64,000 nucleotides of DNA from Bifidobacterium felsineum. Its GTDB lineage: Bacteria > Actinomycetota > Actinomycetes > Actinomycetales > Bifidobacteriaceae. How positions within the stretch are numbered: position 1 is the first letter of the stretch; each line of letters begins with the position of its first letter. Made by a program: the position numbers and the translations under genes. The DNA lies in assembly GCF_002802915.1 (NCBI RefSeq), contig NZ_PEBJ01000002.1, positions 62,001 through 126,000 on the forward strand, written 5' to 3'. The notes under the pieces are model-generated. The model did no database searches. It was not told the origin of the DNA and was given only the letters and a program-made list of their open reading frames with translations. Below are positions 17,251-25,637 of the stretch, piece after piece.

Positions 17251-17985
17251 ATGCAGAGGATTGGAGTCATCATCAGCGACGAACCACGTATTAACGACGA
17301 GATTCGCGTCCCGCAGGTGCGCCTGATCGGCCCGAAGGGCGAGCAGGTGGGCGTCATCGCGACCACTGTCGCGCTGAACCTGGCCAAGGAGGCAAACCTC
17401 GATCTCGTCGAGGTGGCACCGAACGCGAAGCCTCCGGTCGCCAAGCTCATCGATTACGGCAAGTTCAAGTACAACGAGAAGATCAAGGCTCGTGAAGCTC
17501 GCCGCAACCAGAGCACCGCGGAAATCAAGGAGATTCGTTTCCGCCTCAAGATCGACGATCACGACTTCGAAGTGAAGAAGGGTCATGTGACCCGATTCCT
17601 GAACGGCGGCGACAAGGTCAAGGTGACCATTATGCTGCGCGGTCGTGAGATCTCCCGCCCGATCGGCGGTGTCGAGCTGCTGCAGCGCTTGGCTGACGAT
17701 GTCGAGGAATTCGGCACCGTGGAATCCAAGCCGAAGCAGGAGGGGCGCAACATCATCATGACCCTCGCCCCGAAGGGCAAGAAGGTGCACACGCAGTCCG
17801 AGCAGCGCCGCCGTGGAGCAGAATCCCGCGCTGAGCGTCAGGCTCGCCAGGCTGCACGTCTTGCCGCCAAGCAGGAGGCTCAGGCACAGGCCGTTGCCGA
17901 TGCCAAGGCCTCGATTTCTCCCCAGACTTCCGATATGAAGAAGCAAACCAGCAAGGAGGGCAGCAATGCCGAAGATGAAAACTAA
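17251..17985 (+). CDS. infC: Translation initiation factor IF-3
   Basis: IF-3 binds the 30S subunit and checks start codon selection. The family core begins at [27 protein letters not shown] and includes [36 protein letters not shown] and [10 protein letters not shown] Lys/Gln/Ala-rich tail of about 55 residues follows the normal end. The start is uncertain. ATG 17251 has a poor ribosome binding site; AGAGGA at 17255-17260 and GGAG at 17263-17266 instead point to AUC at 17269 or 17272, directly before SDEPRINDE. Non-AUG starts are known for infC, where they allow autoregulation. Its end overlaps rpmI by 20 bp. Confidence 0.93.
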   Translation: MQRIGVIISDEPRINDEIRVPQVRLIGPKGEQVGVIATTVALNLAKEANLDLVEVAPNAKPPVAKLIDYGKFKYNEKIKAREARRNQSTAEIKEIRFRLKIDDHDFEVKKGHVTRFLNGGDKVKVTIMLRGREISRPIGGVELLQRLADDVEEFGTVESKPKQEGRNIIMTLAPKGKKVHTQSEQRRRGAESRAERQARQAARLAAKQEAQAQAVADAKASISPQTSDMKKQTSKEGSNAEDEN

Positions 17986-18160
17986 TTCCGCCGCTTCCAA
18001 GCGCGCTCGTATCACCGGCTCCGGCAAGGTGATGCAGGTCGGTTCCGCTATGCGCCACAACCTCGAGCACAAGTCCGCTCGCAAGCGTCGCGCTCTGTCC
18101 GCTGACGCTGTGCTGCGCGGTGGCCAGGCCAAGAAGCTGAAGCAGCTTCTGCAGAAGTGA
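17966..18160 (+). CDS. rpmI: 50S ribosomal protein L35 (bL35)
   Basis: A 64-residue basic protein of the large ribosomal subunit starting with the typical [21 protein letters not shown]. The start lies inside the end of infC, with AAGGAGG 6 nt upstream, which suggests translational coupling. The family signature MPKMKT and the KxxRKRR segment are present, and length is normal. Confidence 0.97.
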   Translation: MPKMKTNSAASKRARITGSGKVMQVGSAMRHNLEHKSARKRRALSADAVLRGGQAKKLKQLLQK

Positions 18161-18214
18161 GCTTCAAGGCTTACACGAATAATTAAGACTTTTTAGAAAG
18201 CTGAGGAATAGATT

Positions 18215-18598
18215 ATGGCACGTGTCAAGCGCGCAGTGAGCGCCCACAAGAAGCGTCGCGTTGTTCTCGAGAGGGCTTCCGGCTACCGCGGCCAGCGCTC
18301 CCGCCTGTACCGCAAGGCCAAGGAACAGCTGCTGCACTCCTTTAACTACAACTTCCGCGACCGCAAGGCTCGCAAGGGTGACTTCCGCAAGCTGTGGATC
18401 CAGCGTATCAACGCTGCCGTCCGCGCTGAAGGCATCACCTACAACCGCTTCATCCAGGGCCTGCACCTTGCTGGCATCGAACTGGATCGTCGCGCTCTTG
18501 CCGAGCTGGCCGTCTCCGATCCTGAGACCTTCAAGACCATCGTCGAGGCCGCCAAGGCTGCTCTGCCTGAGGACGTCAACGCTCCGGTCGAGGCCTGA
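18215..18598 (+). CDS. rplT: 50S ribosomal protein L20 (bL20)
   Basis: L20 binds 23S rRNA early in large-subunit assembly and in some bacteria represses its own operon. The 127-residue sequence has [42 protein letters not shown] family N-terminus, [14 protein letters not shown] and [23 protein letters not shown]. It follows rpmI by 54 bp and ends the operon, with a terminator about 95 bp downstream. Codon use is strongly biased as in other ribosomal genes. Confidence 0.97.
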   Translation: MARVKRAVSAHKKRRVVLERASGYRGQRSRLYRKAKEQLLHSFNYNFRDRKARKGDFRKLWIQRINAAVRAEGITYNRFIQGLHLAGIELDRRALAELAVSDPETFKTIVEAAKAALPEDVNAPVEA

Positions 18599-18693
18599 GA
18601 CAGGCAATCCACCGGATTGTCTGCAGCCGAGGTGAGCAGCTGTGCTGCGAAGGACGCGTGAAACAAACGGTCCGTTGGACTGAGATTGTGATG

Positions 18694-18719
18694 GAAACCC
18701 CGCTATTCGGCGGGGTTTC
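18694..18719 (+). terminator. Terminator of the infC-rpmI-rplT operon
   Basis: GAAACCCCGC (18694-18703) pairs with GCGGGGTTTC (18710-18719) over a 6-nt loop. The T-rich tail is short (TTTCGTCGTTG). It is the only strong hairpin between rplT and xerD. Confidence 0.75.
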
Positions 18720-18810
18720 GTCGTTGTACGCCGTTTTTCCGCCCTTTTGTTTTTCATTACACGTACGCTGACTGATGCTCAACGTACGTTTAGCGAGAAA
18801 AGAATTGGCT

Positions 18811-18816
18811 TACGAT
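18811..18816 (+). promoter_or_regulatory. Putative -10 box of xerD, leaderless arrangement
   Basis: TACGAT ends 8 nt before the ATG at 18825; no ribosome binding site lies between. Confidence 0.45.
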
Positions 18817-18824
18817 AGAGCATC

Positions 18825-19751
18825 ATGAATAGTAGCTTCGACAGACTCACCGAGCAGTTCCTTGTGCACATCGGCGTAGAACGAGGACTAGCGAAAGCCA
18901 CCGTGTCGGCATATGAATCCGACGTCAACAAGTATGTTGACTGGCTTGAGTCCAGAGGCATTGAAAATGCGGATGCCATTACCTCCCGGGACGTCGAGGA
19001 CTACGTCGTATCTTTGGATGCTGCGGGGGAGTCCGCGCGATCCAAAGCCAGACGGTTGGCTTCCCTTCATGAGTTCCACCGTTTCGCACTGGCCCAGCAC
19101 GTGGTCGCCAATGATGTTTCCGCGGCAATCAAAGCGCCGAAAGGTGCATCCACATTGCCCGATGTGCTGAATATCGATGAGGTGACCAAGCTCCTGGATG
19201 CGGCCGCAGTTGGTGGATCGGACGATCCTGTGGTACTGCGCAACAAAGCATTGCTGGAATTCATGTATGCCACTGGCTGCCGCGTCTCCGAGGCTGCAGG
19301 AGCGAATCTTGACGATATCGACTTGGATGAGCACGTGGCACGCCTTATGGGCAAAGGCTCCAAACAGCGTCTGGTGCCGATTGGCAGTTATGCATGCGAG
19401 GCATTGACCGCATATCTCAATATGGCTCGAGGTGAGCTTGAGCGCCGGTCGTCGGCTGCCATACCGGAGCGACGGGCGCTGTTCCTCAATAAAAGAGGTC
19501 GCCGCATTTCTCGGCAGTCGATTTGGGAAGTGGTCAAGGATGCAGGGAAACGTGCCGGTATCACGCGACCGTTGCATCCGCATACGCTGCGTCATTCGTT
19601 CGCCACGCATCTCATTCAAGGCGGCGCTGATGTGCGCACCGTGCAGGAACTGCTGGGGCATGCCAGTGTGACCACCACACAGATTTACACACATGTGAGC
19701 CCTGAGCACTTGATTGAAGCGTATCTGTCGTCCCATCCGCGCGCCAGATGA
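18825..19751 (+). CDS. xerD: Site-specific tyrosine recombinase XerD
   Basis: With XerC (34.5 kb) it resolves chromosome dimers at dif. The 308-residue protein has a core-binding domain (residues 1-95) and a catalytic domain with all tyrosine recombinase residues: R153 in ATGCRVSEA, lysine in MGKGSKQRLVP, HxxR in HPHTLRHSFATHL, histidine in LLGHASVTTTQ and the nucleophilic tyrosine in TQIYTHVSPEHL. It is followed by parA, scpA and scpB, a common segregation gene order. No ribosome binding site is seen; a -10-like box lies 8 nt upstream. Confidence 0.94.
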   Translation: MNSSFDRLTEQFLVHIGVERGLAKATVSAYESDVNKYVDWLESRGIENADAITSRDVEDYVVSLDAAGESARSKARRLASLHEFHRFALAQHVVANDVSAAIKAPKGASTLPDVLNIDEVTKLLDAAAVGGSDDPVVLRNKALLEFMYATGCRVSEAAGANLDDIDLDEHVARLMGKGSKQRLVPIGSYACEALTAYLNMARGELERRSSAAIPERRALFLNKRGRRISRQSIWEVVKDAGKRAGITRPLHPHTLRHSFATHLIQGGADVRTVQELLGHASVTTTQIYTHVSPEHLIEAYLSSHPRAR

Positions 19752-19815
19752 GGCGGGTATCCCTCACAGAGTAGGCTATAGACAGTTGCGATTGCGATGA
19801 AGGGTGCGGGCGGCG

Positions 19816-20775
19816 ATGGAAGATTGGCGCGATGACCGGGAAACGGTCAATGGTTTCAAACAAGGAACTTTGCCTATGGCCGGAACGTATGTCGTTGCAC
19901 CACAGACAGTGGAAGATGTTGATAAGGTAAACAGTATGCCTACCGATCTGCTTGGACGTGAATATGAAACTTTCCCCGCTCCTCAGCCGCTGCAACAGCA
20001 TGGCCCGGCCAGGGTCATCGCCATGTGCAACCAAAAGGGAGGCGTAGGTAAAACCACCAGTTCGATCAATATCGCAGGAGCACTTGCCCAGTATGGCCGC
20101 CGTGTTCTGATCGTGGATTTCGACCCGCAGGGCGCTGCCACCGTGGGCCTCGGCATCAATGCGAACGCGGTGGACAATACGATTTACACGGCACTGTTCG
20201 ATATTTCCGTGGATCCGCATGACGTAGTCCAGCACACAGCATTTGAAAACATCGACATCATCCCCGCGAACATCGACCTGTCTGCCGCGGAAGTGCAGCT
20301 GGTCACCGAAGTGGGGCGTGAACAGATTCTGAACGGTGTATTGCGCAAGCTGAAGAACGAATACGATCTGATCATCGTCGATTGCCAACCGTCGCTCGGC
20401 TTGCTGACCGTTAATGCTTTGACCGCTGCGGATGGCGTAATCATCCCTGTGGCTGCCGAATTCTTCGCCCTGCGTGGTGTGGCGTTGTTGATGCAATCCA
20501 TCGAAAAAGTGCAGTCGCGCATCAATCCAGCTCTTGAAGTCGATGGCGTGCTGGTGACCATGTATACCAACACCTTGCATTGTGAGGAAGTCTGCCAGCG
20601 CATCTACGAGGCGTTCAAAGACAAGGTGTTCCACACCTGCATCTCTCGTTCCATCAAACTGCCGGATTCCACAGTGGCCGCAGCTCCGATTGTGATTTAT
20701 GCACCTGGGCACAAGACCGCGAAAGAATATCGTGAAGTGGCGCGCGAAATGGTGGCGCGCGGCGTGGTGGCATAA
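19816..20775 (+). CDS. parA: ParA-family chromosome partitioning ATPase
   Basis: A Walker-type ATPase of about 319 residues. The deviant Walker A reads CNQKGGVGKTTSSINIAGALA, followed by VLIVDFDPQGAATVGLG and YDLIIVDCQPSLGLLTVNAL. An N-terminal extension of about 65 residues precedes the ATPase core. No parB lies next to it; instead scpA follows 26 bp later, so this is the SMC-associated ParA paralogue typical of actinobacterial xerD-parA-scpA-scpB clusters, not necessarily the oriC ParA. The start is uncertain: GTG 19804 and ATG 19816 are both possible with weak AGGG upstream. Confidence 0.88.
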   Translation: MEDWRDDRETVNGFKQGTLPMAGTYVVAPQTVEDVDKVNSMPTDLLGREYETFPAPQPLQQHGPARVIAMCNQKGGVGKTTSSINIAGALAQYGRRVLIVDFDPQGAATVGLGINANAVDNTIYTALFDISVDPHDVVQHTAFENIDIIPANIDLSAAEVQLVTEVGREQILNGVLRKLKNEYDLIIVDCQPSLGLLTVNALTAADGVIIPVAAEFFALRGVALLMQSIEKVQSRINPALEVDGVLVTMYTNTLHCEEVCQRIYEAFKDKVFHTCISRSIKLPDSTVAAAPIVIYAPGHKTAKEYREVAREMVARGVVA

Positions 20776-20801
20776 ACGGACGTCGTACCTCGAACCAGTC
20801 G

Positions 20802-21683
20802 ATGATGAGCGATGCCGATTTTGAGACGGCGAGCAATATAGTGCAGGAAACAGCTGCTGCCGTTGATGAAGCTGGTACTGAAGGATTCCATGTGAATCTG
20901 GAGGTGTATTCCGGTCCTTTTGATGTGCTGCTTGGACTGATCGCCAATAATAAGCTTGAGCTCACCGAGGTTTCGCTCTCCTCGATTACCGAGGAATTCC
21001 TGGCATATGTGCGCGCAATCGACTTCACCGCAAACATGGATGAAGCCAGTGCCTTTCTTGACGTTGCTTCGATATTGGTGGAGGCCAAAAGCGCGGCGAT
21101 TCTGCCGGGCGCTGACGAAGAAGGCGCTGACGAGCAAAGCCTTGAGGCGCTGCGTGAGCGTGACTTGCTATTCGCTCGATTGATCCAATACCGCGCGTAT
21201 AAGCAGGCGGCATCCGATTTCCGTGCGCGCTTGGCTGCCAATGCCGGGCGTTTCCCGCATCCGGCATATATGGATGATGCGCTATCGGCTATGCTGCCTG
21301 AGCTGGTATGGACGATAACGCCTACTGATCTGGCCCAACTGGCAGCCCGAGTGATTGCCAATGCGCCGGCATCCGAAGTCTTCGTGCACCAACTCCATGT
21401 GCCCCTGGTCGATTTGCGCGCGCAATCCGCATTGGTTCGCAATCGTCTGATGAATGCATTGAAGAATAGCGCCAAGCAGTCAATGTCATTCGCCGAATTA
21501 ACCGAAGACTGTACTTCCAAGCTGGAAGTGGTTGCACGATTCATGGCGATACTGATTTTCTTCAAGCAGGGAGCGTTGCAATACCGGCAGGGCGGACCGT
21601 TCGAGGAACTAGAACTGCGTTGGGTTGCCGGTGTTGATGATGCCATGAGCGACGTGAATATATCCGAAGGAGACTTTGCCTGA
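20802..21683 (+). CDS. scpA: Segregation and condensation protein A
   Basis: ScpA is the kleisin that bridges the two SMC heads. The 293-residue protein shows the family start FHVNLEVYSGPFDVLLGLIANNKLELTEVSLSSITEEFL, the conserved helix ASAFLDVASILVEAKSAAILP, and the C-terminal winged helix region FAELTEDCTSKLEVVARFMAILIFFKQGALQYRQ. Its stop codon overlaps the scpB start (TGATG), indicating translational coupling. Start could be either ATG 20802 or ATG 20805. Confidence 0.93.
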   Translation: MMSDADFETASNIVQETAAAVDEAGTEGFHVNLEVYSGPFDVLLGLIANNKLELTEVSLSSITEEFLAYVRAIDFTANMDEASAFLDVASILVEAKSAAILPGADEEGADEQSLEALRERDLLFARLIQYRAYKQAASDFRARLAANAGRFPHPAYMDDALSAMLPELVWTITPTDLAQLAARVIANAPASEVFVHQLHVPLVDLRAQSALVRNRLMNALKNSAKQSMSFAELTEDCTSKLEVVARFMAILIFFKQGALQYRQGGPFEELELRWVAGVDDAMSDVNISEGDFA

Positions 21684-22318
21684 TGAGTGATACAACGCGT
21701 CAACCTCAAGACGGTTTTACGGTAGAGGATTTTCCGGGCGGGCTGCCCTCATGCTTGGAAGCGTTATTGATTGTTGCCGATCAGCCGCAGACTACTGCGG
21801 ACATTGCGCGAATCCTTCATCTTGATATATCAGTAGCCGAACAGGCGCTTCAAGCCTTGCAGTGTGAATATGAAGGGGATGCAGGCGCTGGCATTCGCCC
21901 GCGTGGATTCGAGCTGCGCCATACCGCCCGCGGATGGCAATTCACCAGTCGAGCGGTATTCGAATCCATTGCCGCAACGGTTGCGACGGACGGGCAGACC
22001 GCTCGTCTCAGCCAAGCCGCTTTGGAGGCGCTTGCCATCGTGGCATACAGGCAGCCGGTCACGCGCGCGCAGGTGGCGGCGATTCGAGGCGTCAACTCGG
22101 ACGGCGTGATTCGTTCGCTGAGCATTCACGGGCTCATTAAGGAGAGCGGTGCCGATCCTGAAACGCGCGCCGCATTGCTAGTCACCTCTGAACTCTTCCT
22201 TGAGCGCATGGGCCTGGATTCGTTGGATCAGTTGCCGTCATTGGCGCCATTCCTGCCATCGGAGGCGGAAGTGGCACATTTGGCCCAATCGGATGAGGCG
22301 GATTATTCCGAGGGGTGA
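21683..22318 (+). CDS. scpB: Segregation and condensation protein B
   Basis: ScpB dimers bind ScpA and complete the condensin complex. The 211-residue sequence has tandem winged helices: CLEALLIVADQPQTTADIARIL, then GWQFTSRAVFESIAATVA, and LSQAALEALAIVAYRQPVTRAQVAAIRGVNSDGVIRSLSIHGLIKE, which is the diagnostic ScpB motif. It begins within the scpA stop codon and ends the segregation cluster. Confidence 0.93.
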   Translation: MSDTTRQPQDGFTVEDFPGGLPSCLEALLIVADQPQTTADIARILHLDISVAEQALQALQCEYEGDAGAGIRPRGFELRHTARGWQFTSRAVFESIAATVATDGQTARLSQAALEALAIVAYRQPVTRAQVAAIRGVNSDGVIRSLSIHGLIKESGADPETRAALLVTSELFLERMGLDSLDQLPSLAPFLPSEAEVAHLAQSDEADYSEG

Positions 22319-22335
22319 CCGTTTTTTATTAGTTA

Positions 22336-22350
22336 TAGTCATTCTGACTA
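22336..22350. promoter_or_regulatory. Palindrome upstream of the NrtR-type regulator
   Basis: TAGTCA-TTC-TGACTA is a perfect 6+3+6 inverted repeat. A -10-like TATGCT follows at 22361-22366, so the palindrome overlaps the expected -35 position. This suits repression, probably autoregulation by the NrtR-type protein encoded at 22441. Confidence 0.55.
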
Positions 22351-22440
22351 AAAGTAGTGCTATGCTGAGCAGCTAGGGGAAGGCTCCTACGGGATTTGCC
22401 GATGGCTGCAATCTCTCGATAGTGAAGAAAGAAGCATGGC

Positions 22441-23280
22441 ATGGGATTTGGCAACGTATCAGAACGCCGTAACGCGCCGCCGCAGGTCGGTGTCTCGGTG
22501 GTAATTCTTGCGCTTGGTCCCAGAGATGCCGATAACACTGATGGCGAGTCCAATGCCGCGCGTTCGCAACTGTGGATGCCGTTGGTGAAGCGTGTGCGTC
22601 AGCCATTCATGGGGTCCTGGGCCTTGCCGGGTGGCCATTTGAGGGCTGACCGTTCTCTGGAGCAGTCGGCGTTCGAAGCATTGGAATCCACGACGGCGCT
22701 GCATCCGCGCTATTTGGAACAGCTGTATACGTTCGGCGATCCCGATCGGTCTCACGGTGGATTGCCGATGGTGTCCATCGTGTACTGGGCGCTGGTGGAG
22801 CAAAGCGAAGCCGTGGCTTTCGAAGATGGTCACAATGTGCGCTGGTTCCCGGAAGATGATTTGCCTCAATTGGCATTCGATCATCAGACCATCATCGAAT
22901 ATGCATTGGAGCGGTTGCGCTCCAAAATCGAGTATTCCGATGTGGCGACTCGTTTGCTTGGCCCAACGTTCACTTTGCGCCAGCTACATGACGTGTATGA
23001 AGCCATCGCCGGGCAGAGCATCGATTTGGCGAACTTCCGCCGCAAGATGCTTGCTTCGGGGGATTTGGAAGACACCGGGTCAAAACGTCGTGAAGGTCGC
23101 CAGCGGCCTGCCACGGTATACCGGTATGTTCCCCAAGAGCCGATTGACGATATTGCGCAAGGAACTTTTAGCGTTCCGAGTGCTTATTCCGCCAGCCGAT
23201 CATCCATCAATGCGGAGCATCAACATGCCGCTACACACGATGATGCGCTGGCTCCGCTTATCCCTTCCGCGCAACGATAA
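22441..23280 (+). CDS. NrtR-type transcriptional regulator (Nudix domain plus winged helix)
   Basis: The 279-residue protein has an N-terminal Nudix fold (QVGVSVVILALGP..., SWALPGGHLRADRSLEQSAFEAL) and a C-terminal winged helix (LLGPTFTLRQLHDVYEAIAGQSIDLANFRRKMLASGDLEDTG). The Nudix box is degenerate: the catalytic REXXEE segment reads FEALES, as in NrtR regulators that sense ADP-ribose or related nucleotides without hydrolysing them. NrtR proteins control NAD metabolism and pentose genes. A palindrome lies upstream, and an NCS1 transporter and a hydrolase follow on the same strand. A 30-residue low-complexity tail ends the protein. Confidence 0.82.
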   Translation: MGFGNVSERRNAPPQVGVSVVILALGPRDADNTDGESNAARSQLWMPLVKRVRQPFMGSWALPGGHLRADRSLEQSAFEALESTTALHPRYLEQLYTFGDPDRSHGGLPMVSIVYWALVEQSEAVAFEDGHNVRWFPEDDLPQLAFDHQTIIEYALERLRSKIEYSDVATRLLGPTFTLRQLHDVYEAIAGQSIDLANFRRKMLASGDLEDTGSKRREGRQRPATVYRYVPQEPIDDIAQGTFSVPSAYSASRSSINAEHQHAATHDDALAPLIPSAQR

Positions 23281-23304
23281 CAGGATAGGAAGCGCACATA
23301 TTTT

Positions 23305-23320
23305 TTCGATTCACATCGAA
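23305..23320. promoter_or_regulatory. Palindrome upstream of the NCS1 transporter
   Basis: TTCGAT-TCAC-ATCGAA is a perfect 6+4+6 inverted repeat, 36 bp before the transporter start. It differs from the TAGTCA palindrome at 22336, so a second regulator or an unrelated hairpin is possible. Confidence 0.4.
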
Positions 23321-23356
23321 TGAATCAATGATCAAATCAAGAGAAGAAGGTTCACT

Positions 23357-24811
23357 ATGAGTGATACCAAGGAGAAGAGCTCTGCGCTCTCCGTGGAGGA
23401 ACAGGGCATCGACACCATTGCCGAGTCCGACCGCCACGGCAGCCCGAAGGACCTGTTCTGGCCCTGGTTCGCCGCCAATATTTCTGTGCTCGCCATGTCG
23501 TACGGCGCATGGGCGCTGGGATTCGGCATCTCGTTCTGGCAGGCGACGCTTGCCTCGATCCTGGGCATTGTCGTCTCATTCCTGCTGGTGGGCATCGTAT
23601 CCATCGCAGGCAAGCGCGCCAACGCCCCGACGATGGTCATCACCCGTGCCACCTTTGGCGTGGAGGGTGCCAAGGTGCCGTCCGTGCTGAGCTGGATTGC
23701 TACGCTCGGTTGGGAGATCTCCCTGACCACCACCGCCGTGCTGGCGCTCGCTTCCACCTTCCAGCGTCTTGGCTGGGGCTCCGGTGCCGCGCCGAAGATC
23801 ATCTCCACCATCATCGTGGTCGGTCTGGTGGTTGTGGCCGGCATCTTCGGCTACGACCTCATCATGAAGGCGCAGCAGGCCATCACCATCATCAGCGGCG
23901 TGGTGACCATCGGCTTCCTGATTCTCGGCTGGTCGCACATCGATTTCGCCGCCGTTGGCGCCTCGCAGGCCGGCTCGGCTCCATCCGTACTCGGTGCCTT
24001 CCTGTTTGTGATGACCGGTTTCGGCTTGGGCTGGGTGAATGTGGCCGCTGATTACTCCCGCTATCTGCCGCGCAAGTCCTCCAATTCCGGCATCGTGTTC
24101 TGGTCCACGTTCGGTGCGTCGCTCGCTCCGGTGCTGCTCGTGATTTACGGTGGTCTGCTCGCCGTCTCCAACCAGAAGCTCTCCGACGCTGTGGGCAATG
24201 ATCCGATCGGCGCCATGGCTTCCATCCTGCCGACCTGGTATCTCGTGCCATTCACGCTCGTGGCTGTGCTCGGCCTCATGTCCGGCGCCATCATGGACAA
24301 CTACTCCAACGGTCTGGCGCTGTTGAGCTTCGGCATCAAACTGCCTCGCGTGGCCGCCGCTGGTTTGACCGCAGCCTTGACTGTGCTTGGCGTGGTCTAT
24401 GTGACCTTCTTCTCCGATACCTTCATCGGCCCGTTCCAAGGCTTCCTGATTACCCTCGGTGTGCCGATGGCCGTGTGGACTGGTCTGTTCATCGCCGATG
24501 TGCTGCTGCGCAAGCAGGACTACAACACAGAAGACCTGTACAAGGCTGATGGTCGCTACGGTGCATGGAATGTGAAGTCTCTGGTGATTCTCGTGGTCGG
24601 CACGCTGCTCGGCTGGGGTCTCGTGGTCAACACGTCCGCCAGCTGGCTCGAATGGCAGGGCTACTTCCTTGGCCTCTTCGGCGGCAAGGATGGCGCTTGG
24701 GCATCCGCCAACCTTGGTGTGATTGTGGCATTGGTCATCGGCTTCGTGGGTGCGCTGATTTTCCAGCGTGGTGACATCGCCGCCCAGGAATCTCAGGACA
24801 AGGAGGACTGA
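23357..24811 (+). CDS. NCS1-family nucleobase/vitamin:cation symporter
   Basis: A 484-residue membrane protein with about 12 hydrophobic segments. The N-terminal part SPKDLFWPWFAANISVLAMSYGAWALGFGISFWQA and the loop NAPTMVITRATFGVEGAKVPS match the NCS1 family (CodB/purine-cytosine permease group). GLGWVNVAADYSRYLPR is the conserved TM6-7 region. It sits in the plasma membrane and imports a nucleobase-like or vitamin-like compound with a cation. The hydrolase gene starts 2 bp after its stop, and an NrtR-type regulator precedes it, so its substrate is perhaps a nicotinamide-type compound; this is inference. AAGAAGG precedes the ATG. Confidence 0.85.
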   Translation: MSDTKEKSSALSVEEQGIDTIAESDRHGSPKDLFWPWFAANISVLAMSYGAWALGFGISFWQATLASILGIVVSFLLVGIVSIAGKRANAPTMVITRATFGVEGAKVPSVLSWIATLGWEISLTTTAVLALASTFQRLGWGSGAAPKIISTIIVVGLVVVAGIFGYDLIMKAQQAITIISGVVTIGFLILGWSHIDFAAVGASQAGSAPSVLGAFLFVMTGFGLGWVNVAADYSRYLPRKSSNSGIVFWSTFGASLAPVLLVIYGGLLAVSNQKLSDAVGNDPIGAMASILPTWYLVPFTLVAVLGLMSGAIMDNYSNGLALLSFGIKLPRVAAAGLTAALTVLGVVYVTFFSDTFIGPFQGFLITLGVPMAVWTGLFIADVLLRKQDYNTEDLYKADGRYGAWNVKSLVILVVGTLLGWGLVVNTSASWLEWQGYFLGLFGGKDGAWASANLGVIVALVIGFVGALIFQRGDIAAQESQDKED

Positions 24812-24813
24812 TT

Positions 24814-25377
24814 ATGACTGTTCCATCTGATGAATGGCTGGTCGTCATCGACCGCCAAAAAGTGTTCGCTGAATCCGATTGGTCCGACTGGGCTTGCCCG
24901 GACGGTTCCTTCCATACTACGGATGCGGCGTTTGAGGCATTGGCCAAGGCCTACGGCGACCGTGTGGTATACACCCGTTATGTGGCACCAACGCCTGCCA
25001 AGGATGCTTGGGTGGATTACTTCAAGGACTGGCCGCAGTTCCTGGTACCGCCGGACGATCCGATGTACGACCTGACCGAGGATACCGCGGCTCTGGCCGG
25101 CGGCCATCCTATTGTCAGCCTTGCCACGTTCGGCAAGTGGGGGAGTGAACTTGCTCAAGCCATTGGCGGTGCCAAGAAAATCGCTGTGTGCGGTGTGGCC
25201 ACCGATTGCTGCGTGATCACCACTGCGCTTGCCGCAGCCGATGCGGGCATTGCTGTGCGTGTGGCCGCAGACGCCTGCCAAGGCTCCAGCCCGGAGAACC
25301 ACCAGCGTGCTCTCGACACGATGGCCCTGTTCGCGCCCCTCATCACCATCACCGATTCCGCGGAAATCCTCGGCTGA
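24814..25377 (+). CDS. Isochorismatase-fold cysteine hydrolase
   Basis: The 187-residue protein belongs to the cysteine hydrolase family that includes nicotinamidase and isochorismatase. Expected catalytic residues are an aspartate in WLVVIDRQKVF, a lysine near TFGKWGS, and the nucleophilic cysteine in CGVATDCCVITTALAAADAG, with the cis-peptide V-A-T. Its start lies 2 bp after the transporter stop, so it acts in the same pathway. Nicotinamidase activity would fit the upstream NrtR-type regulator, but the zinc-site histidines of nicotinamidases are not clear. A terminator follows. Confidence 0.8.
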   Translation: MTVPSDEWLVVIDRQKVFAESDWSDWACPDGSFHTTDAAFEALAKAYGDRVVYTRYVAPTPAKDAWVDYFKDWPQFLVPPDDPMYDLTEDTAALAGGHPIVSLATFGKWGSELAQAIGGAKKIAVCGVATDCCVITTALAAADAGIAVRVAADACQGSSPENHQRALDTMALFAPLITITDSAEILG

Positions 25378-25403
25378 TTAATCGCGCGTGATGATGATTT
25401 CAG

Positions 25404-25435
25404 AGCCTGTACTGCCTATGAGGCAAGTGCAGGCT
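25404..25435 (+). terminator. Terminator after the NCS1/hydrolase unit
   Basis: AGCCTG (25404-25409) pairs with CAGGCT (25430-25435), with an inner GCCT-ATG-AGGC stem, followed by TTCCTTATG. The U-tract is imperfect. Confidence 0.6.
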
Positions 25436-25572
25436 TTCCTTATGCGTCGGGGATCTCAAGAAAACCAAGAAAGAGGAAGTGCGTAAAGTGCTGGCACTAT
25501 GCGCAAGGTCAAGCCATGTCGGTACACTCGTGACGGTTTGTGTGTAAGTACAGGGAAAACAAAACCCAATAG

Positions 25573-25596
25573 ATAAGTACATAAGTACGCAAGTAC
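25573..25596. repeat. Tandem octamers in the typA leader
   Basis: Three consecutive 8-mers share AAGTAC: ATAAGTAC (25573-25580), ATAAGTAC (25581-25588) and GCAAGTAC (25589-25596). A further TAAGTAC occurs about 30 bp upstream. They lie 40-65 bp before the typA start, where a regulator or RNA structure could act. Confidence 0.5.
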
Positions 25597-25637
25597 CGAA
25601 CGATTACGCAAAAGAATCAGTATTAAGAGAGGTTTCG

